Source of the DNA: an uncultured Bacilli bacterium
GTDB lineage: Bacteria > Bacillota_I > Bacilli_A > RF39 > UBA660
Length of the DNA: 56,237 nucleotides
Reading direction: 5' to 3'
Assembly (NCBI GenBank): GCA_934101645.1
Contig: CAKORX010000007.1
Span: 1 to 56,237, forward strand
The stretch's first letter is position 1, and each line of letters begins with the position of its first letter. Shown in pieces: positions 16,608 to 26,414 of this stretch. Made by a program: the position numbers and the translations under genes. Under the pieces are notes generated by a model. The model was not told the origin of the DNA. It saw only the letters and a list, made by a program, of their open reading frames with translations, and ran no database searches.

Positions 16608-17474
16608 ATGAAGAAGGAAGAAGTAAAAATATTAATTACTGGTGTTACTTTTGTTTTTGGCTTATTTTTACTTGCAATGTGTTATCATTTATTTTTATTG
16701 CCAAATGATTTTATAACTGGGGGAACTAATGGCCTTGCTATAATATTTGATAAATTATTTGGAATTAATCCTACGTTTTTTCTATATGTATCAAGGATTT
16801 TACTTCTTATAATTAGTTTTATATTTTTAGGATATAAAAAAACATTACCAACTGTTTTAGGTTCATTATTATACCCTATTATGGTAACTATAACTGAACC
16901 TATTGCTGCAGCTATTATTAATCATGTACAAGTAAATGAAATAGTAATATCTGTTTGTTTAACAGGATTTTTATATGGTGCTTCTTCAGCACTAATATAT
17001 AGAACTGGATTTACCACCGGCGGTGGTGATGTTATCATGGAACTTATAAAAAAGTATGCTAAAGTATCAACTGCAGTTGCCAACTTTACATATAGTTTTA
17101 TAATTTTATTATTCGGTGCATTTGTTTTTGGCTTTGAAAATTTTGTTTATGCAATTATAATTCTTTTAATAAGTAATTATTTTATTGACAAGATAACTTT
17201 GGGAGTATCTATGAGTAAAGTATTTTTCATTTATACTAAAAAGTTAAAAGAATTAAAAGAAATAATTAATAAAGAATATGATAGTGGCATTACAGTTTTA
17301 GAAACTAAACAAGAATTTTTACACAAAAAAGGTGAAATATTAATGGTTGCGGTTTCAAATTTAGACTGCTATAAACTTAGGACAAGAATATTAGAGTTAG
17401 ATCCTGATGCTTTCTTTGTAATAAATGATTGTTATGAAGTAAATGGTGGTAAGAAAAAAGATAGAGTGTTTTAG
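16608..17474 (+). CDS. YitT family membrane protein (DUF161/DUF2179)
   Basis: This 288-residue protein has five or six N-terminal transmembrane helices, including the family signature PNDFITGGTNGLAIIFDKL and a second related segment, YRTGFTTGGGDVIMELI. A soluble C-terminal DUF2179 domain (about residues 215-280, SGITVLETKQEFLHKKGEILM) follows. YitT proteins are common in Bacillota; the transported substrate or role is not established. It lies 11 bases before an amino-acid ABC transporter and probably shares its transcript. Confidence 0.88.
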   Translation: MKKEEVKILITGVTFVFGLFLLAMCYHLFLLPNDFITGGTNGLAIIFDKLFGINPTFFLYVSRILLLIISFIFLGYKKTLPTVLGSLLYPIMVTITEPIAAAIINHVQVNEIVISVCLTGFLYGASSALIYRTGFTTGGGDVIMELIKKYAKVSTAVANFTYSFIILLFGAFVFGFENFVYAIIILLISNYFIDKITLGVSMSKVFFIYTKKLKELKEIINKEYDSGITVLETKQEFLHKKGEILMVAVSNLDCYKLRTRILELDPDAFFVINDCYEVNGGKKKDRVF

Positions 17475-17485
17475 AAAGGTATAAT

Positions 17486-18211
17486 ATGAAAAAAAGAAAA
17501 GTATTTATTTTATTATGTTTAATTGTTTTAACTATATGTAGTTGCAAAAGAAATGATAATGAACTTATTATGGTAACCGAAGCGGGATTTGCACCATATG
17601 AATTTTATGAAAATGGTGAAATTGTTGGGGTTGATATAGAAATCGCTCAAAAAATTGCTGAAAGATTAGGAAAAAAACTAGTTGTAAAAGATATTTATTT
17701 TGATTCAATTATAAATGAATTAAAATCTGGTAAGGCTGATATTGCTTTAGCAGGAATGAGTATTAATGAAGAAAGAAAAAAAGAGGTAGATTTTTCTAAA
17801 GAATATATATCTTCGAATCAAGTTGTTATTGTAAAAAATGATAGTAATATAAAAAATATTAATGAAATTCATAATAAAAAAATCGCAGTACAACTAGGCA
17901 GTGTTGCTGATACTTATGTAACTAGTAATAAAGTAACAAGTGATGTAGTTAGACAAAAAAAATATCTTTCAATGATTGAAGATTTAAAAAATGATAAAGT
18001 TGATTTAATAATTATGGATGAATTGCCTGCGAAAGAAATAATTAAAACAAATGATAACCTAATAATTTTAGACGGAATTGTTTTTAGTGATAGTTATGGA
18101 ATTGCCATAAAAAAAGGCAATACAGAGTTACTAGGTGTAGTTAATAGTGTTTTAGATGAATTAATTAGTTCTGGTGAAATAGATAGTTACGTTTTGAAGT
18201 ATACGAAGTAG
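17486..18211 (+). CDS. amino-acid ABC transporter substrate-binding lipoprotein
   Basis: This is a 241-residue periplasmic-type binding protein of SBP family 3 (polar amino acids). The signal peptide ends in a lipobox-like stretch ICSC near residue 20. The mature part begins LIMVTEAGFAPYEFYENGEIVGVDIEIAQKIAERLGKK, typical of family 3, with ADIALAGMSINEERKKEVDFS and KIAVQLGSVAD further on. It precedes the matching permease by 6 bases. The amino acid bound cannot be told; the nearby arginine operon makes a basic amino acid possible, but nothing in the sequence decides it. Confidence 0.88.
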   Translation: MKKRKVFILLCLIVLTICSCKRNDNELIMVTEAGFAPYEFYENGEIVGVDIEIAQKIAERLGKKLVVKDIYFDSIINELKSGKADIALAGMSINEERKKEVDFSKEYISSNQVVIVKNDSNIKNINEIHNKKIAVQLGSVADTYVTSNKVTSDVVRQKKYLSMIEDLKNDKVDLIIMDELPAKEIIKTNDNLIILDGIVFSDSYGIAIKKGNTELLGVVNSVLDELISSGEIDSYVLKYTK

Positions 18212-18217
18212 GGTTAT

Positions 18218-18910
18218 ATGGAAGTATTTAATAAAATAAAAGATAATTTATACTATACATTAATATATGAGGATCGTTATAAATATTTTCTAGAAGGACT
18301 AGGAAATACTCTTATAATGGCCTTTTTTGCTTGCATAATAGGAATAATATTAGGACTTTTATTAAGTTTAGTAATTGATTATAATGAAAAAACTGGTAAA
18401 CTTGCATTATTATCTAAAATTGCTAGTCTGTACATCGGCATAATAAGAGGAACTCCATCACTTTTACAACTAATGATTATTTATTATGTTATTTTTAAAA
18501 GTGTTGATATAAGTATTATTTTTGTTGGTATTATTTCTTTTGGACTAAACTCTGCTGCATATGTTTCACAAATAATTAAAAGTGGTATTATTTCAGTTCC
18601 AAGTGGTCAGGAAGAAGCCTCTAAAATGCTTGGATTAAATTATGCACAAACAATGAGATATATAGTAATGCCACAAGCATTTAGGAATGTTATGCCTGCT
18701 TTAGGAAATGAATTTATAACATTATTAAAAGAAACTTCAGTAGCAGGTTATATTGGTATTATTGAACTAACTAAAGCTTCAGATATAGTTGCATCAAGAA
18801 CTTATGACTATTTCTTTCCATTATTTATCGTAGCAATAATTTATTTGATATTAACATTAAGTTTGACTAAACTATTAAATAACATTGAAAGGAAACTTGC
18901 AAATGATTGA
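18218..18910 (+). CDS. amino-acid ABC transporter permease
   Basis: This inner-membrane permease of 230 residues (HisM/GlnP family) has about five transmembrane helices. GLGNTLIMAF opens the permease core, IRGTPSLLQLMIIYY is the conserved cytoplasmic segment, and SVPSGQEEASKMLGLNYAQTMRYIVMPQAFRNVMPALGNEFI is the EAA loop that docks the ATPase. One permease gene suffices for a homodimer. Its stop codon overlaps the start of the ATPase gene, so the three-gene importer is complete. Confidence 0.92.
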   Translation: MEVFNKIKDNLYYTLIYEDRYKYFLEGLGNTLIMAFFACIIGIILGLLLSLVIDYNEKTGKLALLSKIASLYIGIIRGTPSLLQLMIIYYVIFKSVDISIIFVGIISFGLNSAAYVSQIIKSGIISVPSGQEEASKMLGLNYAQTMRYIVMPQAFRNVMPALGNEFITLLKETSVAGYIGIIELTKASDIVASRTYDYFFPLFIVAIIYLILTLSLTKLLNNIERKLAND

Positions 18911-19610
18911 GATAAAAAATTTATCGAAAAGTTATGATAAAAAAGAAATTTTAAGCAATATAAATTTAAAAATTAATGATAATGAAATTGTTTCAATAAT
19001 AGGTAAAAGTGGTTGTGGAAAATCAACATTACTTAGATGTATTTCACGTCTTGAGGATATTACTAAAGGTGAAATTCTTATTGATGGTGTAAATATAAAA
19101 AATATAAAAGAATTTTATAAGAAAGTTGGCATGGTATTTCAAAACTTTAACTTATTTGAAAATTTAACTGTTTTAGATAATTTAATACTTGCTCCAGTTA
19201 AATTAAAATTATTAAGTAAGAATGCTGCAATAAAAAAAGCTAAAGCATATTTAAAAGATATAGGTTTAAGTAGTAAAGCAAATGCTTATCCAAAAAATTT
19301 AAGCGGTGGAGAAAAACAAAGAGTTGCAATTATAAGAGCCTTGATGGAAAGCCCTAAAATATTATTATTTGATGAGCCTACGAGTTCTTTGGATCCCCAA
19401 ATGACAAAAGAAGTTTTGGAACTTATAAAAAGATTAAGCAATTTAGATATGACAATTATAGTTGTTAGTCATGAAATTAATTTTATAAAAGAATTTTCTG
19501 AAAGAATTATATTTTTAGATAATAAAACTGTTTTAAGCGATGATAATGTAAAAAATACTTTCGCTTCAGATAACCCAATTATTCAAAATTTTTTACAAGA
19601 TATAAAGTAA
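18903..19610 (+). CDS. amino-acid ABC transporter ATP-binding protein
   Basis: This ATPase of the polar amino-acid importer has 235 residues. Walker A is GKSGCGKST, the Q-loop is VFQNFNLF, the signature is LSGGEKQR, Walker B is LLFDEPTSSLDP, and the switch is VVSHE. The ATG at 18903 overlaps the permease stop and has GAAAGG upstream; a TTG at 18885 in the same frame would lie inside the permease gene and is rejected. It is the last gene of yitT-SBP-permease-ATPase. Confidence 0.94.
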   Translation: MIEIKNLSKSYDKKEILSNINLKINDNEIVSIIGKSGCGKSTLLRCISRLEDITKGEILIDGVNIKNIKEFYKKVGMVFQNFNLFENLTVLDNLILAPVKLKLLSKNAAIKKAKAYLKDIGLSSKANAYPKNLSGGEKQRVAIIRALMESPKILLFDEPTSSLDPQMTKEVLELIKRLSNLDMTIIVVSHEINFIKEFSERIIFLDNKTVLSDDNVKNTFASDNPIIQNFLQDIK

Positions 19611-19681
19611 TGTATAATAAGAAATGATGATGTAGACTTTTAAAAATTTAAATGATATTATTATTATAATAAGGAGATGAT

Positions 19682-20914
19682 ATGATGGTTCACGTTACAA
19701 GTGAAATAAAAAAATTAAAAAAGGTTTTAGTTCATAGACCTGGTAAAGAATTATTAAATTTAACGCCAGATACTCTAGGTAGATTACTTTTTGATGATAT
19801 TCCATATCTTAAAGATGCAATTCAAGAACATGATGAATTTTGTCAAATACTAAGAGACAATGATGTTGAAGTAGTATATCTTGAAGATTTAATGGCAGAA
19901 ACATTGGATTATAACCCACAAATTAAGCCTTCATTTATTAGACAATTCATATATGAGGCTGGGGTTAAAACTCCAAAATACAAAGATTTGTTATTTGAAT
20001 ATTTAATGAATTATACAAATAATAAAGCGTTAGTTTTAAAAACTATGGAAGGTATTAAAGTTTCAGAGGTTCATAGAAATAAAAGAGATATTGAAAACTC
20101 TTTAGTTGATCAAATTAGTGAAGAAACTAAATTCTTAGCAGAACCAATGCCTAATTTATATTTTACAAGAGATCCATTTGCATCAGTTGGTGATGGAATT
20201 ATACTTAATAAAATGTACTCTGTAACAAGAAGTAGAGAAACAATTTATGCGTATTATATTTTCAATTATCATCCAGATTATATGGATAAAGTGGAGAAAT
20301 TTTATGATAGGGAAAATCCATTTAGTATTGAAGGTGGAGATGTTCTTAATTTAAATGAACATACTTTAGCAATTGGTATTTCTCAAAGAACAAGCGCTGA
20401 AGCAATTGATTTAGTAAGTAAAAATATGTTTAATAATCCTAATTGTAAAATTGATACAATTTTAGCATTTAAAATACCTGAATGCCGTGCATTTATGCAT
20501 TTAGATACAGTATTTACACAAATTGATGTTGATAAATTTACTTATCATCCAGGAATTATGGATACATTAGAAGTTTTTGAAATAACAAATAATGAAGATA
20601 ATCCTGATGAAGTTAAAGTAATTAAAAAACAAGGATCACTTGAGGCAATATTGGAAGAATATTTAGGAATTGATATTACACTTATTCCATGTGCTGGTGG
20701 AGATAAAATTGCATCAGAAAGAGAACAATGGAATGATGGAACAAATACTCTTGCAATAGCTCCAGGTGTAGTAGTAGTTTATAATAGAAATAATATTACA
20801 AATGAAGTATTAAGAGAAAAAGGCATTAAAGTAATAGAAATGAATAGTGCCGAATTATCTCGTGGACGTGGAGGCCCTAGATGTATGAGTATGCCACTTG
20901 AAAGAGAGGATTAA
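19682..20914 (+). CDS. arcA: arginine deiminase
   Basis: ArcA hydrolyses arginine to citrulline and ammonia, the first step of the arginine deiminase pathway. The guanidino-group modifying fold shows FTRDPFASVG, EGGDVLNL, HLDTVFTQID and the catalytic cysteine in GPRCMSMPL (about Cys401). The length of 410 is standard. AAGGAG precedes the start; the ATG at 19682 or the next at 19685 may be used. It is the first gene of arcA-arcB-arcC-exchanger, which yields ATP and ammonia from arginine. Confidence 0.97.
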   Translation: MMVHVTSEIKKLKKVLVHRPGKELLNLTPDTLGRLLFDDIPYLKDAIQEHDEFCQILRDNDVEVVYLEDLMAETLDYNPQIKPSFIRQFIYEAGVKTPKYKDLLFEYLMNYTNNKALVLKTMEGIKVSEVHRNKRDIENSLVDQISEETKFLAEPMPNLYFTRDPFASVGDGIILNKMYSVTRSRETIYAYYIFNYHPDYMDKVEKFYDRENPFSIEGGDVLNLNEHTLAIGISQRTSAEAIDLVSKNMFNNPNCKIDTILAFKIPECRAFMHLDTVFTQIDVDKFTYHPGIMDTLEVFEITNNEDNPDEVKVIKKQGSLEAILEEYLGIDITLIPCAGGDKIASEREQWNDGTNTLAIAPGVVVVYNRNNITNEVLREKGIKVIEMNSAELSRGRGGPRCMSMPLERED

Positions 20915-21913
20915 ATGAATTTAAAAGACAGAGATTTTTTAAAACTACTTGATTATTCTAGTGACGAAATAAGATATTTATTAAAACTATCTAAAGAGTT
21001 TAAAGGAAAAAAACATAATAAAATTCCACATAAATACTTAGAAGGAAAAAATATCGCAATAATTTTTGAAAAAGATTCAACAAGAACTAGATGTTCATTT
21101 GAAGTAGCGGCATATGACTTGGGAATGCATGTTACTTATCTTGGACCAACAGGTTCACAAATGGGTAAAAAAGAAAGTATTGAGGATACCGCAAGAGTAT
21201 TATGTAGAATATATGACGGAATAGAATATCGTGGCTTTGATCAAAATATTGTTGAAACTTTAGCAAAATATTCAAGTGTTCCAGTATGGAATGGTTTAAC
21301 AAATGAATTTCATCCAACACAAATGTTAGCTGATTTTATGACAATTGAAGAAGAGTTTGGCTCTTTACAAGGAAAAAAATTGGTATTTTGTGGAGATGCT
21401 AGAAATAATGTAGCAAATTCATTAATGGTTGCTAGTGCTAAACTTGGTGTTAATTTTGTATGCTGCGCTCCAAAAGATTTATGGCCAGATGAAGAATTAA
21501 CTCAAAAATGCAAGGAAATAGCTAAAGAAAATGGTTCTACAATTGAAAGAACTGAAGATATAATGGAAGGCACTAAAAACGCAGATGCATTATACACTGA
21601 TGTTTGGGTTTCTATGGGAGAACCTATGGAAAAATGGGCTGAAAGAATTGATTATTTAAAGGGATATCAAGTTAGCCAAAAAATTATGGATAATGCAAAT
21701 CCTAATGCAATATTCTTACATTGTTTACCATCTTTTCATGATTTAAATACATCTATAGGAAAAGATATTTATGAAAAATTTGGTATTCCAGAGATGGAAG
21801 TAACTGATGAAGTATTTAATGGCAGTCATTCAAGAGTTTTTGAGGAAGCCGAAAATAGAATGCATACTATTAAAGCAGTAATTTATGCTACTTTAAAGGA
21901 TAAAGATGAGTAA
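20915..21913 (+). CDS. arcB: ornithine carbamoyltransferase, catabolic
   Basis: ArcB phosphorolyses citrulline to ornithine and carbamoyl phosphate. The carbamoyl-phosphate site EKDSTRTRCSFEVA, the FHPTQMLADFMTIEE segment and the ornithine loop HCLPSFHD are all present in 332 residues. The TAA of arcA is immediately followed by the ATG. The catabolic direction is inferred from the operon; the anabolic ArgF is a close homologue and cannot be excluded by sequence. Confidence 0.95.
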   Translation: MNLKDRDFLKLLDYSSDEIRYLLKLSKEFKGKKHNKIPHKYLEGKNIAIIFEKDSTRTRCSFEVAAYDLGMHVTYLGPTGSQMGKKESIEDTARVLCRIYDGIEYRGFDQNIVETLAKYSSVPVWNGLTNEFHPTQMLADFMTIEEEFGSLQGKKLVFCGDARNNVANSLMVASAKLGVNFVCCAPKDLWPDEELTQKCKEIAKENGSTIERTEDIMEGTKNADALYTDVWVSMGEPMEKWAERIDYLKGYQVSQKIMDNANPNAIFLHCLPSFHDLNTSIGKDIYEKFGIPEMEVTDEVFNGSHSRVFEEAENRMHTIKAVIYATLKDKDE

Positions 21914-22841
21914 GATAGTAATTGCTTTAGGAGGAAATGCATTAGGCAAAACCCCCGAAGAGCAACAATTATTAGTAAAAAAAGCTGCAGACATAATAGT
22001 TTCTATCGCTAAAGATAATGATGTAATAGTTACTCATGGCAATGGTCCACAAGTTGGAATGATAAATAATGCATTTGAATATGCAAGTAAATTCGATGTA
22101 GCACCACTTATGCCTTTTGCGGAGTGTGGTGCTATGAGCCAAGGATATATTGGGTATCATTTGCAAAATGCTATAAATGAAAAGTTAAAAGAAAACAATA
22201 TATCTAAAAAATGTGCAACAGTCATTACTCAGGTTGAAGTTGATGAAAATGATAAGGCTTTCACTAATCCAACTAAGCCTGTAGGAATGTTTTATACCAA
22301 AGAAGAAGCTGAAAAACTTGCTTCATCTAATGGTTATAAATATGTTGAAGATTCTGGTAGAGGTTACAGAAGAGTTGTGCCTTCTCCTAAACCTATTAGA
22401 ATCTTAGAGCAAGATATTGTAAGTACTCTTGCTGACAATGGTAATATAGTTATTACTGTTGGAGGTGGCGGTGTGCCAGTAGTGAAAGATGGTCTTGGTT
22501 ACAAAGGTGTTGCTGCTGTAATTGACAAAGACTTTGCAAGTAGCAAACTTGCAGGAAATATCAAAGCAGATATATTACTTATATTAACTGCTGTTGATAA
22601 GGTTTATATTAATTTTAATAAAGATAATCAAACTGCTTTAGATGAAATTGATGTTGAATCTTTGAATACATATATTGAAAATAACGAATTTGCTAGTGGT
22701 AGTATGCTTCCTAAAATTAATGCTTGTATTAATTTCTTAGAGGAAAATAATAATGGCAAAGCTATAATTGCTTCTTTAAGTGAAGGTTTAGAGGCAATTA
22801 ATGGTACTAAAGGCACAAAAATTATTTATAGGAGGAAATAA
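21906..22841 (+). CDS. arcC: carbamate kinase
   Basis: ArcC transfers phosphate from carbamoyl phosphate to ADP, the ATP-yielding step of the pathway. MSKIVIALGGNALGKTPEEQ, VTHGNGPQVGMI, ITVGGGGVPVV and the AVIDKDFASSKLA segment are diagnostic. The length of 311 is standard. It overlaps arcB by 8 bases, so the ATG lies inside the end of arcB, and is followed 2 bases later by the exchanger gene. Confidence 0.96.
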   Translation: MSKIVIALGGNALGKTPEEQQLLVKKAADIIVSIAKDNDVIVTHGNGPQVGMINNAFEYASKFDVAPLMPFAECGAMSQGYIGYHLQNAINEKLKENNISKKCATVITQVEVDENDKAFTNPTKPVGMFYTKEEAEKLASSNGYKYVEDSGRGYRRVVPSPKPIRILEQDIVSTLADNGNIVITVGGGGVPVVKDGLGYKGVAAVIDKDFASSKLAGNIKADILLILTAVDKVYINFNKDNQTALDEIDVESLNTYIENNEFASGSMLPKINACINFLEENNNGKAIIASLSEGLEAINGTKGTKIIYRRK

Positions 22842-22843
22842 AA

Positions 22844-24304
22844 GTGGCTAAAAAGAATAAAAAGAAGTTTTCAATGACTGCCTTCACAATTATATTCTTA
22901 ATTATAATTGCAATTGCCATTGTTTCACATATTTTACCTTCAGCTCAATTTGAGGGAGAAAATATTGTTAATGGTACAGGCGTTGTTGGAGCAAAATTTT
23001 CAGATTTTTTACTATCACCAATTTTAGGTTTTGAGGATGCCGCAGATGTTAGTATATTTATTCTAGTGCTTGGTGGATTTTTAGCAATTATTGCTAAAAG
23101 TGGAGCTCTTGAAACAGGAATAAAAGTATTAGTTAATAAATTAAAAGGTAAAGAACTAGTTTTAATACCAATTTTAATGTTCATCTTCTCAATTGGTGGT
23201 ACAACTTATGGAATGCTTGAAGAAACTGTTGCATTCTATGGACTTCTATCATTTACAATGGTAGCAGCCGGCATGGATACAATCGTAGCATCAGCAACAA
23301 TCTTACTAGGTGCTGGTGTAGGTGTTCTTGGTTCAACAATTAACCCATTTGCTGTAGGTGCTGCAGTTAGTGCATTACCTGAGGGTATAACAGTTAATCA
23401 AGGAACAATAATTTTATTAGGTTGTATTTTATGGTTAGTTTCTTATATTATTGCAGTAGCTATTGTTTTAAATTATGCTGCAAAAGTGAAAGCCGATAAA
23501 GGATCTACATTCCTTTCATTACAAGAACAAAAGCAAATGGAAAAACATTATGCTAAGGAAGACTTTGTAAATAAAGATGCAAAATTAACTACAAGACAAA
23601 AAATTATATTAATATTATTTGCCTTAACATTTGTAGTAATGATTATTGGATTTATACCTTGGGTTGACTTTGGTGTAATTTCAGCTGATGTTGCGGATGC
23701 AGGAACTCATTGGTCAGCATTCTTAACAGGTAACTGTTTTGGTTATTGGTATTTCGAAGACGCTGCAGCTTGGTTCTTCATAATGGCAATCATAATTGGT
23801 ATTGTAGGGAAATTTAAAGAAAAAGATTTCGTTGATACTTTCTTAGATGGTGCTGCAGATATCTTAAGCGTAGTTTTAATAATTGCAGTAGCAAGAGGTG
23901 CTTCAGTACTTATGAAAACTACATACTTAGATAACTATATAATTTATAATGCTGCCGACGCACTTAAGAATATGCCAGCAATTTTATATGCACCATTAAA
24001 CTTTATATTACACATTTTCTTATCAATATTAGTTCCATCATCATCTGGTATTGCAACACTTTCTACACCTATTATGGGACCTTTAACTCAACAATTAGGT
24101 TTCTCTGTGGAAACAAATGTTATGATACTTGTTGCTGCAAATGGACTAGTAAATTTGATAACACCAACATGTGGTGCAATAATGGGTGGACTTGCTTTAG
24201 CTAGAGTTGAGTATTCTACTTGGTTCAAATGGGCCTTCAAAATAGTTGCTTTAATAGGCTTAGCGGCAATGGTTGTACTTACTATTGCAATGTGCGTATT
24301 ATAA
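22844..24304 (+). CDS. YfcC family membrane transporter, probable arginine/ornithine exchanger
   Basis: This 486-residue protein has about 12 transmembrane segments of the YfcC/DcuC-like family. It shows FILVLGGFLAIIAKSGALETGI, FSIGGTTYGMLEETVAFY, GAGVGVLGSTINPFAVG and LVPSSSGIATLSTPIMGPL. Family members in arc operons act as the arginine:ornithine antiporter, so that role is inferred from its place as fourth gene of the operon. It starts with GTG, supported by GGAGG 10 bases upstream and by the family N-terminus. A terminator follows. Confidence 0.85.
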   Translation: MAKKNKKKFSMTAFTIIFLIIIAIAIVSHILPSAQFEGENIVNGTGVVGAKFSDFLLSPILGFEDAADVSIFILVLGGFLAIIAKSGALETGIKVLVNKLKGKELVLIPILMFIFSIGGTTYGMLEETVAFYGLLSFTMVAAGMDTIVASATILLGAGVGVLGSTINPFAVGAAVSALPEGITVNQGTIILLGCILWLVSYIIAVAIVLNYAAKVKADKGSTFLSLQEQKQMEKHYAKEDFVNKDAKLTTRQKIILILFALTFVVMIIGFIPWVDFGVISADVADAGTHWSAFLTGNCFGYWYFEDAAAWFFIMAIIIGIVGKFKEKDFVDTFLDGAADILSVVLIIAVARGASVLMKTTYLDNYIIYNAADALKNMPAILYAPLNFILHIFLSILVPSSSGIATLSTPIMGPLTQQLGFSVETNVMILVAANGLVNLITPTCGAIMGGLALARVEYSTWFKWAFKIVALIGLAAMVVLTIAMCVL

Positions 24305-24324
24305 ACAGCATAAATTAATTAACA

Positions 24325-24358
24325 AAAAACTTCTCATAATTAAATGTGAGAAGTTTTT
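24325..24358 (+). terminator. arc operon terminator
   Basis: A 12-bp stem AAAAACTTCTCA/TGAGAAGTTTTT has a 10-base loop. The A/T tracts on both sides allow it also to stop the convergent gene at 24370. Confidence 0.85.
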
Positions 24359-24369
24359 AAATGTTTATA

Positions 24370-24732
24370 TTATGCAAAGATTGCTATAGCATAAAATGCA
24401 ATAACTATTAAAGTAATAAATAAATTTATAAGATTAATTATGTATAAAATAAGTCTTTTTTTATCAACATATCCTTCGAATGTATTATAATCTTTGATTG
24501 CATCAATACTTCTTTTTATTGCGAGTAATTGAAGTGGCCCTAAAGTAAACAAAACGATTTTAATATCAAAATATTCAGAAAAATATTTACCATTTGAAAG
24601 TTTATAACCAGTACTAGTTAAATATGTAGTAGTGATAATAATTATGTGAAATATTGTAGAATAGACACTTGTCCAAAGTGAATCATAATAACCATCTCTT
24701 GCAGTATGTATTTTAATATTTTTATTTTCCAT
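24370..24732 (-). CDS. hypothetical small membrane protein
   Basis: This 120-residue protein is not recognised. It has a short polar N-terminus (NKNIKIHTARDGYYDSLW), two hydrophobic segments around residues 22-42 and 58-70, and a strong C-terminal membrane segment (about 93-118). It stands alone on the minus strand between the arc operon and ftsE, convergent with the former. Base composition is like its neighbours. Confidence 0.6.
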   Translation of the reverse strand: MENKNIKIHTARDGYYDSLWTSVYSTIFHIIIITTTYLTSTGYKLSNGKYFSEYFDIKIVLFTLGPLQLLAIKRSIDAIKDYNTFEGYVDKKRLILYIINLINLFITLIVIAFYAIAIFA

Positions 24733-24781
24733 AACTTTATTATATTGGAATTAGTAAAAGATGTAAATAGGACTTGGTTAA

Positions 24782-24810
24782 TTTACATATGACAAAGTTC
24801 GTGATATAAT
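24782..24810 (+). promoter_or_regulatory. promoter of ftsE-ftsX
   Basis: TTTACA (24782-24787), 17 bases and TATAAT (24805-24810), with TG one base before the -10. The ftsE start follows 22 bases later. Confidence 0.75.
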
Positions 24811-24832
24811 TTATTATATAATGGAGGGATGT

Positions 24833-25534
24833 ATGAAGTTCATTGATTTTAAAGATGTTACAAAAACATATAACAATGGTATTACTGCTTGTGCAGACAT
24901 GACTGTCCAAATTGATAAGGGAGAATTTGTATTTGTTATTGGGCTTACTGCAAGTGGAAAATCAACTTTTGTTAAAATGCTATATAGAGAAGAGAAGCCA
25001 ACAAAAGGAACTGTAATGGTTGGCGGTGTTAATGTTGGAAAACTTAGAAATAGAAAAGTATATAAATTCAGAAGGAAAGTAGGAATAGTTTTTCAAGATT
25101 TTAAATTGTTACCAACACTTACGGCATATGAAAATGTTGCTTTTGCTTTAGAGTGTGTTGGCGCAAAGGGTAGTGAAATTAGGCCAAAAGTTTTAAAAGC
25201 GCTTGAAAGAGTAGGCTTAAAAGATAAAGTGCGAAGTTTTCCTAAAGAACTATCTGGTGGAGAACAACAAAGAGTATGTCTTGCTAGAGCTATTGTAAAT
25301 GAACCTAAATTACTAATTTGTGACGAACCTACAGGAAACTTGGATCCACAAACAAGTAAAGAAATAATGGATGTTATTGATAATATTAATAAAGAATTAG
25401 GAACAACTGTCATTATGGCGACACATGATAAGGAAATTGTTGATAGAATGAAAAGAAGAGTTCTTGTTATTAACAATGGAATGTTAGTTGGTGATTATAA
25501 GAAAGGAAGTTATAAGGCAAGTGAAAGCAATTAG
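24833..25534 (+). CDS. ftsE: cell division ATP-binding protein FtsE
   Basis: FtsE is the cytoplasmic ATPase that, with FtsX, activates peptidoglycan hydrolases at the division site. It shows a P-loop (GLTASGKST, differing from the usual GPSGAGKST but fitting GxxxxGKS), VFQDFKLLPTLTAYENVAFAL, LSGGEQQRVCLARAI and LLICDEPTGNLDP. The ATG at 24833 has GGAGGG upstream; the in-frame ATG at 24821 overlaps that site. It ends inside the start of ftsX, an overlap typical of ftsEX. Confidence 0.94.
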   Translation: MKFIDFKDVTKTYNNGITACADMTVQIDKGEFVFVIGLTASGKSTFVKMLYREEKPTKGTVMVGGVNVGKLRNRKVYKFRRKVGIVFQDFKLLPTLTAYENVAFALECVGAKGSEIRPKVLKALERVGLKDKVRSFPKELSGGEQQRVCLARAIVNEPKLLICDEPTGNLDPQTSKEIMDVIDNINKELGTTVIMATHDKEIVDRMKRRVLVINNGMLVGDYKKGSYKASESN

Positions 25535-26414
25535 AATTTTAGGTCGAAGTATAAGAGATGCTTTAAAAAGTATAACTCGTAATTTCTCTTTATCAATGGC
25601 TAGTATACTTTGTGATATGATAACATTAATCATTGTGGCAGTAGCAATCATTATAGCAGTCAATGTAAATAATGCTACACGTTCTATTGAAAAAGAGATG
25701 AATATAGTTGTTTATATAAATAAAACTGCTAGTAGTGAAGATAGCAACAATGCATATTTAGAGATTAAAAATTTATCAGGTGTTAGCAAAGTTGTTTATA
25801 AAAGTAAAGATGAATGGAAAACTCAAATGAGTGAATACTCTGATACTTTTGGTACGATACTTAATTATTTATCAGAAAATCCATTAATGGATAGTTGTAC
25901 GGTTTATGTAAGTGATATAAAAAATATTTCAAATGTTGCTAAACAAATTAAAGAAATTCCTAATGTTGAAACTGTTAAATTTGGTGAGTCAATGGTTGAA
26001 GAAGTAGTTTCTGCATTTGACATTATTCAAAAAATTACAATAGGTATTGTTATAGCATTAATTTTAGTTACGGCATTCTTAATATCAAATACAATTAAGT
26101 TAACTATTTATTCAAGAAAAAATGAAATTGAAATAATGAGACTTGTAGGTGCAAGTAATACTGCAATAAAATTACCATTTTTATTCGAGGGTTTATTCTT
26201 AGGAATAATAGGCTCAATAATCCCAGTTTGTATTACAATATATGGTTACGTAATATTATTTAATACCATGCATGGTTACATGTTTACAGAAACCTTAAAT
26301 TTAGTAAAACCATATAATTTTGTATTTTATGTTTCTGGAATTATAGTTTTAATTGGAGCTTTAGTTGGTATGTTTGGAAGCTCTAATTCAGTAAGGAAGT
26401 ATCTAAAAATATGA
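25521..26414 (+). CDS. ftsX: cell division protein FtsX
   Basis: FtsX is a four-helix membrane protein with a large extracellular loop that binds a hydrolase. KAIRILGRSIRDALKSITRNFSLSMASI is the usual N-terminus, which favours the GTG at 25521 over upstream starts. A transmembrane helix, an extracellular domain (about residues 55-160) and three more helices (with MRLVGASNTAIKLPFLFEGLFLGIIGS) follow. It overlaps ftsE by 14 bases and the downstream M23 gene by 4. The gene order points to that hydrolase as its effector. Confidence 0.92.
   Translation: MKAIRILGRSIRDALKSITRNFSLSMASILCDMITLIIVAVAIIIAVNVNNATRSIEKEMNIVVYINKTASSEDSNNAYLEIKNLSGVSKVVYKSKDEWKTQMSEYSDTFGTILNYLSENPLMDSCTVYVSDIKNISNVAKQIKEIPNVETVKFGESMVEEVVSAFDIIQKITIGIVIALILVTAFLISNTIKLTIYSRKNEIEIMRLVGASNTAIKLPFLFEGLFLGIIGSIIPVCITIYGYVILFNTMHGYMFTETLNLVKPYNFVFYVSGIIVLIGALVGMFGSSNSVRKYLKI

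Noticed and set aside
19661..19670. TATAAT just before the arcA RBS as the arc promoter
   Set aside because: It would start transcription inside or after the Shine-Dalgarno. The real promoter could not be located with confidence.
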